DNA of 64,000 nucleotides from Eucommia ulmoides (lineage: Eukaryota > Streptophyta > Magnoliopsida > Garryales > Eucommiaceae), in NCBI GenBank assembly GCA_016647705.1, contig CM028333.1, forward strand, positions 8,134,616 to 8,198,615, written 5' to 3'. A program made the position numbers and the translations under genes. This document shows, one piece after another, positions 52,111-63,330 of the stretch. Below the pieces are notes generated by a model. The model was not told the origin of the DNA. It saw only the letters and a program-made list of their open reading frames with translations, and did not search any database. Positions within the stretch are counted from its first letter, which is position 1. Every line of letters starts with the position of its first letter.

Positions 52111-52320
52111 GGGCTAATTAAACTTTACCCCCCCTGTGGTTTGAAAATCGCCACTTACCTCCCATATGATTAGATTTTCAAATTACTTATCCCCTTGATA
52201 TAGCGGGTGTGAGTGCAACAAATATTTGACCACAGGAGGGAGTAAGTGGTGATTTCCAAACTAGAGGGGGATAAATTACAAATAGGCCAAACCACAAGGG
52301 AGTAAAGTGCTATTAACCCT
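52111..52320. mobile_element. MITE with GGGCTAATTAAACTTTACCC ends, 210 bp
   Basis: The left end GGGCTAATTAAACTTTACCC pairs with the right end, whose reverse complement is AGGGTTAATAGCACTTTACT, and the inverted similarity continues through TGTGGTTT. This is a widespread plant MITE type. Flanks TAAAAAATT and AGAAAATTT are similar but not identical. It is nested in Helitron-like unit A. Confidence 0.75.
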
Positions 52321-53073
52321 AGAAAATTTTAAGCCAAAACACTAAACAAACGCCACTATTGCCCATTTCTGAATTGTGATTTTTATGTTTTTTGCAATAT
52401 TGCATTCATCACAGATTCAGATTCAAGTGCAAAACATAGATTGCTGGTAAATATTTTTTCTCCCTTGCTGGTAAAGTTTTGAGTTGGTGATTATTTTGTT
52501 GCGTGTGTAAAACATATTATTGAAGTAATAAGGTTCGAATTGGTGGTAAATATTTTTTGCGCTTTAATTTTGTTTCATGCTGCTTAAATCGTGTTATTAT
52601 TTACATATCGCCGTCATTGGGTATTTATAATATACATTGTTAGTCGATGGTGTTAAATTATTTATTATTATTAATGTTCAAATAAAATAAGTGCAAAATG
52701 TTGTATAAATAAAGTAGATTGTGTTAAAAAAAAATCGTATATATTATTATTATAACCATAAGTTGTATCTTATGAATTACTATATTTTAGAGTTATTCAA
52801 GATTTTTCAGTTCACATCTAAATTTATTTATTTAGTATTATTTTTTATAACTATTTTTAGGGTGTAGATGAAGTAGAAAAGAAAAAATCTATTGGAAGCT
52901 ATATGTAAGTATATAAATAGTGTCTATTTGTAAAGAATGTATAATCTTTCTTTTCTTATTGGGAATTGATAATATGGGTGAAATGGTGTTTATTTTTTCA
53001 TGATGTACAATACAATTAATTTAGTTCTCTTTTATTTTGACCATGTTTTTCACCATTACATACACTAGAGTTG

Positions 53074-54425
53074 TCATGCCTTTGAGGGTGTTGCAGTTGA
53101 AGCTAAATGGAATGCTAAATTCACTGAATATGAGAAGTACAAGGAAGAAGCTGCAGTGTTGAAGTCTATCATTAATGGTGAATTATCTTTTGGTAGGGAA
53201 AAAAACTCCTCCTGTGAGTAGTTCTCGCAGCATTGTGGCTGAGTTTTTGGTCCGTGATTGTGAGAATCGTAAAATAGTTGAGTTATTAGTCTTCGAAATT
53301 TGAAAAAAATCGTATCTCGAGTTGTTAACCAAAGATGTACTTTATATATTGTAAACTTCTAACACTATTTGGTAATATTTTTTTTAAAATATTATTTTGC
53401 TTTTAAGCAAAAAGTGTGTTAATTTTAAAAGTAGCAATTATTTTGCGTAAAACCTCTTCACCCAATCTCTTTAAATCATCTATGATTTTTTTTTAAATAA
53501 AAAAAATTAAGAGATGAATCTATACGGAGAATAATAAGATATTATTTCTACATTATCGAACAAACTTTTGATATGTTGCTTTTGTTTTTTTAAAGTAAAG
53601 GTAGCATTATATATAGCATTTCAGAAGTTCATTGACTTTCATTTCCTTAGGCATACACTAAGGAGAGCACAACTGATGCCACCCGAAACCTCTTCCAACA
53701 ATGCCTAAACGCCCTCGCTAAAGTCATTCTGGCCTCCCGGTGGTAGTGTCGATCTTGCATCCTCCAACATGACCCTCAAAACATTTGGCAACTTCTGAAA
53801 GACCACTCCTGAAGAACGGAATGTTCGGGAACACGGAATGGGATCACTCTGCAATGGGATCACCCTCCACAACCTAACCCTCATCCCTTACTACGCCACC
53901 TTCTTTGTCTTCACCGACTACATGAGAGCCACCATGAAAATCTCTGCCATATTCAAAGCTGGCGTTATCTACGTCATGACCGATGTTTCCATTGGTCTAA
54001 GCGAAAACAGACGCACCCATCAACCGATCAAACACCTGGTGAGTTTCTATGCCATGCCGAATATCTTGATACTCCAACCGGTAAACGACAATGAGAATAT
54101 CGGAGCTTAGAAAGTCTCTGCCGAGAATCGAGAGAGACCGTTCGTCCTCGCCCTTTCCCGGCAAAAGTTGTTGCATCTTACTGGAACTTCTATTGAAGGA
54201 GTTGAGAAAGGCGGATATAATTACAAAGTCTTCGTCGAGAATCGGGAGAGACCGTCCATCCTAGCCCTTTCTTGGCAAAAGTTGTTGCATTTTGCTGGAA
54301 CTTCTATTGAAGGAGTTGAGAAAGGCGGATAGTATCCGACAAATTTTTCGGCAACAAACCAGATGATATATTGATTGGGATAGGTTCAGAATTGGAGATT
54401 GCGGCAAAAGTAGGGGATGAATTGA
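53074..54425 (+). pseudogene. Transketolase pseudogene fragment, two exons
   Basis: Exon-like block 1 (about 53074-53215) encodes [20 protein letters not shown] then [14 protein letters not shown]. Block 2 (about 53665-54425) opens after TTCCTTAG with AYTKESTTDATRNLFQQCLN. It later encodes [55 protein letters not shown] and [20 protein letters not shown]. It ends near ILIGIGSELEIAAK. These are the middle and pyrimidine-binding parts of plastid transketolase (Calvin and pentose-phosphate pathways). An intron-like gap separates the blocks, so this is a genomic, not a reverse-transcribed, copy. Several frame changes and stops, one in the GGSADL region and one near 54107, and missing ends make it dead. 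A segment of about 120 bp is tandemly doubled (54107-54215 and 54228-54330). It lies just inside the 3' end of Helitron-like unit A, as expected for a captured fragment. Confidence 0.85.
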
Positions 54426-54770
54426 TAATTTGATAATGTTATAGAAATAAAGGGAATTATGTCAATTTTTTTTTTTTGCTAAATTATGTTATTTTTTGTA
54501 ATTCAAAAATTAGATTCTATGCCTTCAAGCACAGGTTATACTCTAGTATACATATATATATAAATCACAACATATTTTCATTTTGAGACATTTTAAGCAG
54601 TCGGATCGAATATCGTACAGTTGAGATTATACCTGCAGACATTTTATATTTGAGACATTTTAAACCCTTAGATCAATATCCAATAATTGAGATTGACTAT
54701 TATTAAGAGATATTTTCAGCAGTCGGATTGGATAAGATCCAATGATCAAGATTGAAATATCATCATCCCC

Positions 54771-56183
54771 TTCTCTCCTTAAATCTCGCTAAACAAATTT
54801 ATCTCATTTCCCTAAATCACTCCAATGCCTTTATCTAGATCAACCCAAAGCTCTCATTCATGAAAATTTCAACCATCCCCTCTTCCCTAAAATTGTTTTA
54901 TCTGCCACGAACACCTAGCCCAAATGAAATCTGCCATAGCTCTCCGCCACGAACGCCTTCCCTAAATAAAATCTACGATATCCTCTCTCTTAGTCACTCT
55001 CTCTTCTCTTATCTCTCTCGTTCTCTCTCTTTTCTTTTGCAGGCCACCATCGCCACCACACCATTGTCGTTCCATTGCCGTCATCTCCGTTTTATTTCCC
55101 CTCTCGGGGTTCTCTTACTCTTTGCTCTCTCGGCCGAAACCCTCAAGGTTCCATTAGTCAGCGATCGTCGCTGTTCCTCTCATCCAGCTTCAATGTCCTC
55201 TGTATACAGTGATCATCGTCGTTCCTGTCAATGTTGAGCAACTCTAGGTAATTGTCAATTTGCCTCAATAGCCCCCCATCGGAGCAACATCACGATAGCC
55301 TGACCATTGTTTCATATACAGGTCTCTGTCTCTCTCTTCTCCCCAGACAAAAGAAGTTTACTGTTTTTCCCTGAATATGTTGATTTAAAGACCATTCTTA
55401 ATTTTTGATTGTATCAGTTGTTTATTTTAATTTATTGATATTTACCATTTTCCTCTCAAGGCGAGGTTGATTGTCAAGGCAGCCATAGAACCAGTCTATC
55501 GCAGGGGAAGCTATATGTGTCAAATACTTTCACCACGAACTCTTCTCCATCTTGGTAAATTCTCCACATCTCTCCTTCAATGTTTATTTGGCGGTGCTGG
55601 TGCTTTAGTCCTATTCCATAGTCAAATAGCATTTTTTATGGAATACATCAAATGTAATAACTATTTTGAAACACACCTTATAAGTTGAAAAATTGGAGTT
55701 AAAAATGCCACCAGGAAGAATGACTTTTCACAACTCTAAATAATCTTTTATGATTTAACTGATTTTGTAAACAATATATATGACCTCCGACAATCAAAGT
55801 ATCTTTGCCCTATTTCTCCCACTCTCAATTTTGCAATATTTTTCCATTTATTGTAAAAAAAAAAAATAATAATAAAAAAAAATAAATAGAATTGGTATAT
55901 TTTCCTTTGATTTGATCTTGAATATTTTGTTTACTCTAATTTTTGCCCAACAATTAAATTTCCTTTCGTAAGTCTGAACAAGACAATAGATTTCAGCGAC
56001 TTCAAATATGTTTCGTATGCGCATTAGATTTTCATGATATCAACTCTTTGATGTTTCAGTCTGGAGCTATATTGTTTGGTGAAATTTGATTGCCAACGAA
56101 AATATTGTAAGTAAAATATATCATTTTCCTTTAATATTTGTAACAATGAAATTGAATCAAACCAGTAAATAAACGAGTAATTT
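54771..56183. other. Interior of unit B, no gene recognised
   Basis: A CT-rich leader-like tract (54950-55050) and open frames at 54860-55237 and 55467-55688 show no similarity I can name. Splice-like TTTCATATACAGGTCTCTG near 55310 suggests captured non-coding gene parts. Confidence 0.4.
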
Positions 56184-56445
56184 TCATTTTATTTGTATTT
56201 TTTTTTTTACTTTCATTTCAGTTAGTCCTCTAAATATGGAGTTCGTTCTTATTTTCGATTCACATTTTGTTTCTACTAGTTCTTTGTGATATGCATTACC
56301 GACATAACTATTGTCATTGAATGTCGAAAGTTGTTGCACAAAAGGGAGCTTGCCAGATAGGTTATTAAATTCCACCTTAAATGTGGAAAGGTTATTGGTT
56401 TGTGTGATTTCCAAATGTTTCCAGAACATGGTAGACCTATTGTTA
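56184..56445 (-). pseudogene. LRR receptor-like protein fragment
   Basis: The minus strand encodes NNLSTFKVEFNNLSGKLPFV then QQLSTFNDNSYVGNAYHKE. This corresponds to the last leucine-rich repeat and the STFxxxSYxGNxxLCG cap found just before the membrane span of plant LRR receptor-like proteins. Cap cysteines are mostly lost, and neither earlier repeats nor a membrane segment is present. It is about 80 codons of a relic. The likely source is an RLP/PSKR-type gene. It may have been captured by the surrounding Helitron-like unit. Confidence 0.7.
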
Positions 56446-56872
56446 GTTTCGGGGTTTTAGTTTTGGAACTGTTGATTTGATCTATGATAAGTTTCAATAA
56501 AAGCAGAAGTCCACTTAGAGAGGAGGTTCCTTAGTAGGGGACGGATATAAGTTGGTAAGTTTTGGGCCTTGTCTGTATAGCGTTTTCTTTTTTTCTTTAT
56601 TATTTTTTAAATTCTATTTTGTTGTTTCTTTTTTGAAATCCAACATCCATTGAATTCTCTTCTCACGCCATAACTCTTAACATGTATAGACTGTATAACA
56701 ATGTTTAGAATCTTAGACCTTTTAATGATATTCTTAGATGGACAATTTAATTGGTTAGGTCATTGTTCAAAATGTGTGAATTGGTTTAAAAACTATTCAC
56801 CGCTATGTTTTTTTTAATTCTATTTTTTGAGTTGTTCATAGTATCGGAAATTTGTATTGTTAATGCTTTTGA

Positions 56873-57070
56873 GTGAGTAGGAGCATGAGAAGAAAGACAA
56901 TGAAAGAGTGGCACAAGTGGGCCCAGGAGCGGAGGCAGGCCCACAAGGTGGAGAAAATGGGCAAAAGCTTCAATACAAAGCCAAGCAATAAAGAAGTGAA
57001 ATATGAGGCCAATGACGTTAAAGTGGAGGAGTTGTTGAATGTTACCGAAGAGATTCTTTACTTTGATTAA
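56873..57070 (+). other. Unassigned short open frame, 65 aa
   Basis: This is a Lys/Glu-rich frame (MSRSMRRKTMKEWHKWAQER...) of balanced base composition in otherwise AT-rich DNA. I recognise no family. The composition suggests a coding remnant rather than chance, but there is no supporting context such as splice sites or a homologue in the window. Confidence 0.25.
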
Positions 57071-58086
57071 GGCAGGTAGGAGGACCATAAATATATGTGG
57101 TTTATGAATGAATGAATTAATTAATTAATGTTTTTTTGTTGATTTTTATTAGGAGTTTTATTTAGTTGTCTAAATTGTGCTATTGCTTACTATTTTGTTT
57201 GATTTGAAATAGGTTTTGAAATACTTTCTTCCCTCAAATTTCATTTAGTTTCAATTGGATATTCTGGATTTGTGATGATTATGGTATCAAGTGAGTTTTA
57301 GTTGATCAATAGTTTTTGAAAAACTCTATCTCTATAGATTTTGTTTACTTTCAATTAGAGTTTTTGTTGCTTGAGTTGTGAAGTTAAAGTATGAGAGGTT
57401 TAGTTGATTAATGTTTTTTGAAGTCCTCTCTCTCTCTCTCTCTTTGGTTACAATATAATTATTATTATTTGATTTAATTTATGAAGTGCTTACTCTAATA
57501 TATTTTGTTTGAGTTCAATTAGTTCGATTTGTTGCTTGATTTGTAATATGTATACATGGTGGTAATGCTTTTTGTTATTATTTCATGTGTTTTAAAGAAT
57601 TACTTTTGTTTGGTATTTTTTTACCTTTTTCATGTTCTTATCGGTATAATAATGTTAATTTTCACAATCCTGGAGTTTTCAACTTGCTCCGTTTCTTCAA
57701 ACTCTTTAAACTAATTTATTATTTTTATTTTTATTGAAGATGAAATTATTCATGTGGCACTTTATTTTTTTAGGTTTTAAGTAATTGCATACTCTTTTTT
57801 CAAACTCTTTAAACTAATTTATTATTTTTATTTTTATTGAACATGAATTTATTCACGTGACACTTTATTTTTTTAGGTTTTAAGTAATAGCATACTTTTT
57901 TTAAACCATGTTGTGGACACTAATAATATTTAAATTGAACATAAATGTTTACCACTCTTTTTTAAAATTAAAATATATTTTTATATATTAATCTTACTTA
58001 AAATCCTTGGTGAATTAAAATAGTATATTTAGGCACTTTTCGATTAACATATGTTATAACGATAAATAAATCACAAAGATGACCAA
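57071..58086. other. AT-rich spacer with a tandem doublet
   Basis: A segment CAAACTCTTTAAACTAATTT then ATTATTTTTATTTTTATTGA is present at 57695 and again at 57800, an approximately 105-bp tandem duplication. No gene. Confidence 0.6.
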
Positions 58087-58904
58087 TAAAATTTAGGGAA
58101 AATTTTTTAAGGGTTCTATTTGTTTAAAAAATAACTTTCTAGATCTCATGCTTTTTGGGCTCATTCCAAAAGTACAATCATATTTATTCTTTCTAAATTA
58201 TCATCAATAGCTACAAAATTTACAAAAATGCCATTTTGACCATTTGTTTTTTTCAAAACTCCTAAAATATATATATAGAATTTCACTTGTTTTCAATTTT
58301 TTCTCAATTTTATTTTTTAATAAAAAATTTCAATTAATTTTATTTTTCTTACAAATAATTTTTTTTATAAAATATCATAAATACTCTAATTATATTTCAC
58401 TTACTTTTTTTAATTTTTTTTTTTATATTCTATGAACATTTTAAAATATAAAAAATTAAATATTAAATTCTATTTAAATTAAAAATTCCTTTAAAATATT
58501 TAAAAATCAATTAAGTAGATATTTACTTAAATATCCATTAAGTGGATATCCACTTAATTATATTTAGTAGATATCCACTTACATTATTTTTCACTTGATT
58601 TAATTTCAATTTTAGTTTATTTTTTAAAATATTCTATGAACATTTTAAAATATAAAGAATTAAAAAAACTAGAAAATAAAAAATTTCACTGAATATTAAT
58701 CTTCAATTACATTCCACTAGAAAATTACATAAATCCACCTATCCCCTAAGTGGAAATCCAAAAAAAATAAAAATAAAAATAAAAATCCACTAAAAATTAA
58801 GACGATTGACATTCGTCGTCTTCGCCAATTATTATACCGTCGCGCTCCCTCCATCTTCATCGGTCTTCAATAAGTAGACATGTGTATATCTACTAAAAAT
58901 AAGT

Positions 58905-59340
58905 AGATATCCACTAAAAACAATTACTGAATATCCACTGAACTAAAAAATAACACAAACATTTAAACAATCAATAGATATCCACTGAACTAAAAAATAA
59001 CACAAACATTTAAATATCAGTAGATATCCACTGAACTAAAAAAATAACACAAACATTTAAACAATCAAATTAAACAATTCAGTAGACATCAATTGAACTA
59101 AAGAATAACACAAACATTTAAACAATCAGTAGATATCCACTGAACTAAAAAAATAACACAAACATTTAAACAATCAAATTAAACAATTCAGTAGATATCA
59201 ACTGAACTAAAAAATAACACAAACATTTAAACAATCAGTAGATATCCACTGAACTAAAAAAATAACACAAACATTTAAACAATCAAATTAAACAATTAGT
59301 AGATATCCATTGAACTAAAAAATAACACAAACATTTACAC
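58905..59340. repeat. Higher-order tandem repeat of AGTAGATATCCACT units
   Basis: Eight units of the type TAGATATCCACTGAACTAAA then ATAACACAAACATTTAAACAA follow each other. Short units (about 48 bp) alternate with long ones (about 65 bp) that carry an extra TCAAATTAAACAATT, giving an approximately 112-bp higher-order period. The core AGTGGATATCCACT is a perfect palindrome in the best-kept units. Confidence 0.85.
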
Positions 59341-60164
59341 ACAAAGGATAAAAATGATAAATAAATCAAGAAATCGTTAGAACTTAAGTTGAATCTAATT
59401 GGACTATCCTAAATAATATCAAAATTTTAATTCAATTTCATTTATTATCCTTCACCTATCTAACAATGGACATCCACTAAACAATAACACATTATTTATT
59501 TCAGTGGATATCCCCACAAAATCAGTCAATAGATATCCACACGAATCAATCAGTGGATATTCACTTACCTCTAGTTGTTGAATCAAAACACAAGCACTCA
59601 AAGAGAAACCAGGGAGATGAAAAATACAACACCCAAGCAGCAACCAAAAAAAAAACCCAGCAACCGAATACAACCATGGAAAAAAACAGTAGCAAAAAAA
59701 ATACAACCACACGGTTCAGTACATCTCAATACAACAACCAAATAACAAAAAAAAAAAAAAGAGGAGAAAAATACCTAAAATCGGGGCGGCGGTGGTAGTG
59801 AAAACTACCCAGATCTGGCCGAATCTGAGTAGATCTAAGCGACGAACGACAACCATTGGCGAGCAGCGACGGTGGGGATGACGAGCATCGACAGCGAGCA
59901 CTAAACGACGAGCAACAAACAAAGGCGACGAATAAAAGCAACAACGAACCATCTCCACTGTCGTCGACGCCATCTCCTGGCCAGTCTCCCTCGATTTGGC
60001 CATATTTGGCCAAATCGGAGTTTTGTCTCTCTCCATCCCTTGATTCGGCGACGCCACCATCCAACCCGTCGTCACTCTCCGCCTCGCCGCCGCCACGCCT
60101 CGCCGTCCAGATGTTTTCACACCTCGCCACCGCCACGCCTCGTCGTCGGATGAGAGAGGGCAGA

Positions 60165-62359
60165 TGTAAAACCCCGATTTTTATATACGAATAATTTTAG
60201 TCGCATTTTATAATATTTGAAAAATATCGGGATGAATTGCGATATTAATTGTGTGATTTAAAATTTTAGTGGTCGAATTGTAATTCTCACAACATTTACA
60301 ATTTTAATTGGGTTTAATTACTATCCTACCCTAATTGGAGGGGAGGTAAGTGCAAAATATATATCATATATTTTATATATAGAGAGAGAGAGGAGAGTTG
60401 GTGAAATAGTAGGAAGAGGGGATGGCCACCGTTGGATCACGCACACATATATACATATATACATATGTATACATACATATATTCATACATATCCATACAC
60501 CTCGGGAAAGAGGAAGGAAAACGGACGAGAGAGAGAAAAGAAGAGAGAGAATCGGAGGTGGGTTCGCCGGTGTGGCATCGGTGATCGGTGATTGTTGCGG
60601 TCGTCGACGGGGTGTGTGGCGTCGTTAAATTTAGAGAGAGAGAGAGAGAGGGCGGTTAGCTCCGGAGGGTGTGGGATCGTCGTTCGTCCGGTGGCGACGG
60701 TGATCGAGTGTGTGTGTTTCGTGTGCGTGTGCTCCGTTTTATGTTTTATGTTTTATGTTTTGTGTTAACAGTGTGCGTGTGTGTTGTATGTTTGGCGTGT
60801 GTGTGTGGCAAGGGAGATGTTGGTTGTGTGGGTGATCGGAGTGTGCCGCCAGTAAGTTAGAGAGAGAAAGTAGTGGGTGGGTGGGTGTGTTGCGTCTGCT
60901 GTGTGTGTGCTCAACGGTTGCGGTGTGGATGTGTCGATTAGTTGTCCGGTGGTCAGTGTTTCGTGTGGTGTATGTGTGTTCGGAGCGGTGACTGAAGGTG
61001 GTGGTTCGGTCGGTTCGGTGGTGGTGGCGTGAGTTGGGTCCGGCAGTGGAGGAGGTGATCGTGAGTGGTTGGGTGTGTTTGGCGTCGTCAAAGGTGTGGG
61101 TAGCTGCGGGTGTGTGCGTTTGGACGTCCAGTTGGTGCAAGGGAGATCGCCGGAGTTGGGAGGAGTTTCGGCTGAACCAGCGGCACAAAACGGAAGCAGA
61201 AAAAAAAAGGAAGAAGAAAGAAGAAAAGAAAAAAAAAAAAAAAGAAAAAAAAAAGGAGAAATTACACGAACTACCCCAAATAAATTTAAAACTCAAGTCG
61301 CGGACCGGTGGAAAATCCGAAAAAGGTAGAATTCTTGACTCTTTTCATATATGCATTTAATTGTCGTATTTTGTGGAATTGTACCTGTTGAAATTACCTG
61401 AAATATGTGGGACGATGCGGAATTTACGTGACGAGCATGTTTACGTGGTTTTTGTGTTAAATTGGGACCATGCGGAATTTATGTGATGAGCATGCTTACG
61501 TGGTTTGTGTTATATAAATTAAATGCACGTATTAGAGGGGTTGGAGTTCTACTGAGCGTTGGTTCACAACCCCACAGTGTTTGGATTGCAGGATCGGCTG
61601 GGAGAAATGCGAGAGAAGAGATAAATACTCTATTTGAATTTCGTGTTGTAAATAAATTGTAATGAAATTATTTATTGTTATAATTGGAGGAAACGGTATT
61701 ATAAAAATACTGTGGTGATTGTAAAATATTTATTTCCAATTTGAATATATATTAAAAATATATTGTTTATATAATTGGTTTGATTGATTTTTATATTGAA
61801 AAATTTGGGGACTTCAATTATAACTGGAAATCGGATGTTTAAAATATGATTTAGAAAGTACTAGTTCCTACTGGATTTTTAAATAGAAAATATTCTTCTA
61901 ATTTGAACTATTAATTAACCGTCGTCGGCATAGTCAAAAATATATTGAATTTTATAGATATGAAAAATCGGTGTCGGTTATTTGAAATCTGTAAATATTG
62001 GAATTTATTAAATATCCGGGTTGTAAATAACAAATTATTAAATTGGAAGTTTTGGTGCCGTTTTGCGAAAGTGAAAGTTAATTATTATAGAACAAATTTT
62101 CGCCATGTTTTGAACAAATCCACGGATTAACTCGAAATGCAACGTTGGATTAATTGGTGATATTTAAATGGTGACTATTATATGAAATACATTCCCGTCA
62201 TAAAATCGGCAATTGGAATTATCGTTATGATTTATAAAAACATACCGAATGTTGTAGATTGGCGAATTTGACTAGTCGGATAGTTACTTTTAGGCTTAGG
62301 ATTTTCTCTATAGGAGAAACCTTAGTCCCGTCCCTGGGAAACCGGGACGGGACGTCACA
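60165..62359 (+). mobile_element. Solo LTR of family L1, 2.2 kb, nested in the MULE
   Basis: The unit starts TGTAAAACCCCGATTT and ends GGGACGGGACGTCACA. An exact 5-bp duplication, GCAGA, flanks it (60160-60164 and 62360-62364). The start matches, in reverse, the right ends of the copies at 1-1496 and 27203-30095, and the GAGCGTTGGTTCACAACCCC block at 61555 matches 2610-2640 reversed. The GT-rich part (60420-61200) yields Arg/Val- or Pro/His-rich frames on both strands that are compositional. It inserted after the MULE did. Confidence 0.85.
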
Positions 62360-63086
62360 GCAGAGGTTGGCTATGCCATTTTAGGGTTCCCGTCGGATGA
62401 GAGAGAGAGAGGAGAAAGGATGAGAGAGGGTAGGGGTAATATTATAGGGTTAAGGTTTAAATTGAGGAAGAGTATTTTTGTCATACAATTTATGTTACAG
62501 GGGTTGTGCCATTTGTTTTTTCAAAAGAGGATCTAAAAAGTTATTTTTAATTGTATAGGACCTAAAAAGTTGTCTCATTTTAAAATAGGATCTTTGGAGG
62601 AAAAACCCTAAAATTTATTAGAGTTAATTTGATTACTTATTTTTCGTTATTGTCAACTATATGTGACTTTATCAAAATACGTATCATTTCATTGATTAAC
62701 TATGTATGCACATTAAATTTATTAATGATAGTGAAACAAAAAATTAATAAAATTAAATTAAAGAAATAATATAAAAAAGAAAACATAACGAGCGAAAATT
62801 ATAGAGACTAAATTTACGAAAATTATAATAATAATATATGAAAATAAAATTTAATAATAATAATTAAACATTAAATTTAATAAAATAAAATTAAAAAAAT
62901 ATTATAAAGAGGAAATATAGTATATGGAAATTATGAACATTAAATTTATGAAATTTATAAAAATAATATATAGAAATTAAATTAATAATACTGAAATATT
63001 AAATATAAACATTAAATTAAAAGCAATGATTTTAAATTTGATTCAATATTTTTTTAACACTCGTGCCTTCAGACACAAGTTATAAA

Positions 63087-63124
<38 letters not shown>

Positions 63125-63126
<2 letters not shown>

Positions 63127-63330
63127 GGGTTAAATTATATATATATATAAAAAAAAGTGAGGGTATGTCATAAAAATATATCTAAAATATCGGTGACACG
63201 GTTCGGTTTCGCAATTACTATCCCCAAATCAAAACCGTAACCAGACCATTTAGTCAGTTTTAAAGCCAGACCATTCAGTTCGATTTTGAATGGTTATCTG
63301 TCGGTTCGATTTTTATTGTCATTCCCTATT
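63125..63330. mobile_element. hAT-like fragment
   Basis: AAACCGTAACCAGACCATTT and TTCGGTTTCG-type subrepeats, and an end reading TTGTCATTCCCTA (inverted TAGGGAATGACAA), match the hAT-like family at 33385-34177. The left end (near TTAGGGGTTAAATT at about 63123) is uncertain. Confidence 0.5.

Larger units (their letters stand above)
49000..54546 (+). mobile_element. Helitron-like element A, about 5.5 kb, carrying a transketolase fragment
   Basis: The right end is TGCCTTCAAGCACAGGTTAT followed by ACTCTAG and then T, i.e. a short hairpin (TGC/GCA) about 11 bases before a CTRR terminus, as in plant Helitrons. The left part (about 49000-49200: AGACATTTTGAGCCGTCGGA, then TCGAATATCATACGGTTG) is repeated at 54547-54770 at the start of the neighbouring unit B, whose right end at 63090 has the matching terminus. 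Between are splice-like, T-rich segments (49300-52100), a MITE (52111-52320) and the transketolase relic. No RepHel or RPA gene is seen. The exact 5' TC is not fixed. Confidence 0.55.
58096..62608. mobile_element. MULE-like non-autonomous element M2, copy 2, holding a solo LTR
   Basis: An exact 9-bp target duplication, TAAAATTTA, flanks it (58087-58095 and 62609-62617). The ends GGGAAAATTTTTTAAGGG and, inverted, GGGTTTTTCCTCCAAAGATC extend into longer inverted stretches (AAAAATAACTTTCTAGATC against AAAATAACTTTTTAGATCC). The interior parallels copy 1: GTAGATATCCACT satellite, then a GCGACGAGCAACAAACAAAG block (59780-59950), then GAGAGAGAGAG and the shared right end. Removing the nested LTR leaves about 2.3 kb. 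There is no transposase. It lies in Helitron-like unit B. Confidence 0.85.
54547..63090 (+). mobile_element. Helitron-like element B, 8.5 kb including nested elements
   Basis: It begins directly after the CTAG end of unit A and shares about 190 bp of 5' sequence with it (GACATTTTAAGCAGTCGGAT, TTGAGACATTTTAAACCCTT). The right end at 63070-63090 reads CGTGCCTTCAGACACAAG then TTATAAACTAA and T: a decayed hairpin and a CTRR terminus matching unit A. It contains an LRR-receptor relic, an unassigned short frame (56873-57070), and the MULE at 58096-62608; without the MULE it is about 4 kb. No helicase gene is seen. The 5' border is approximate. Confidence 0.45.

Noticed and set aside
58905-59340. 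Possible centromeric satellite
   Set aside because: The array is only about 440 bp and lies inside a MULE-like element with exact target duplications.
60422-61360. Open frames of 60 to 185 residues, Arg/Val- or Pro/His/Thr-rich
   Set aside because: They fall within a GT-rich part of the solo LTR; both strands are open at once, which marks composition rather than coding.
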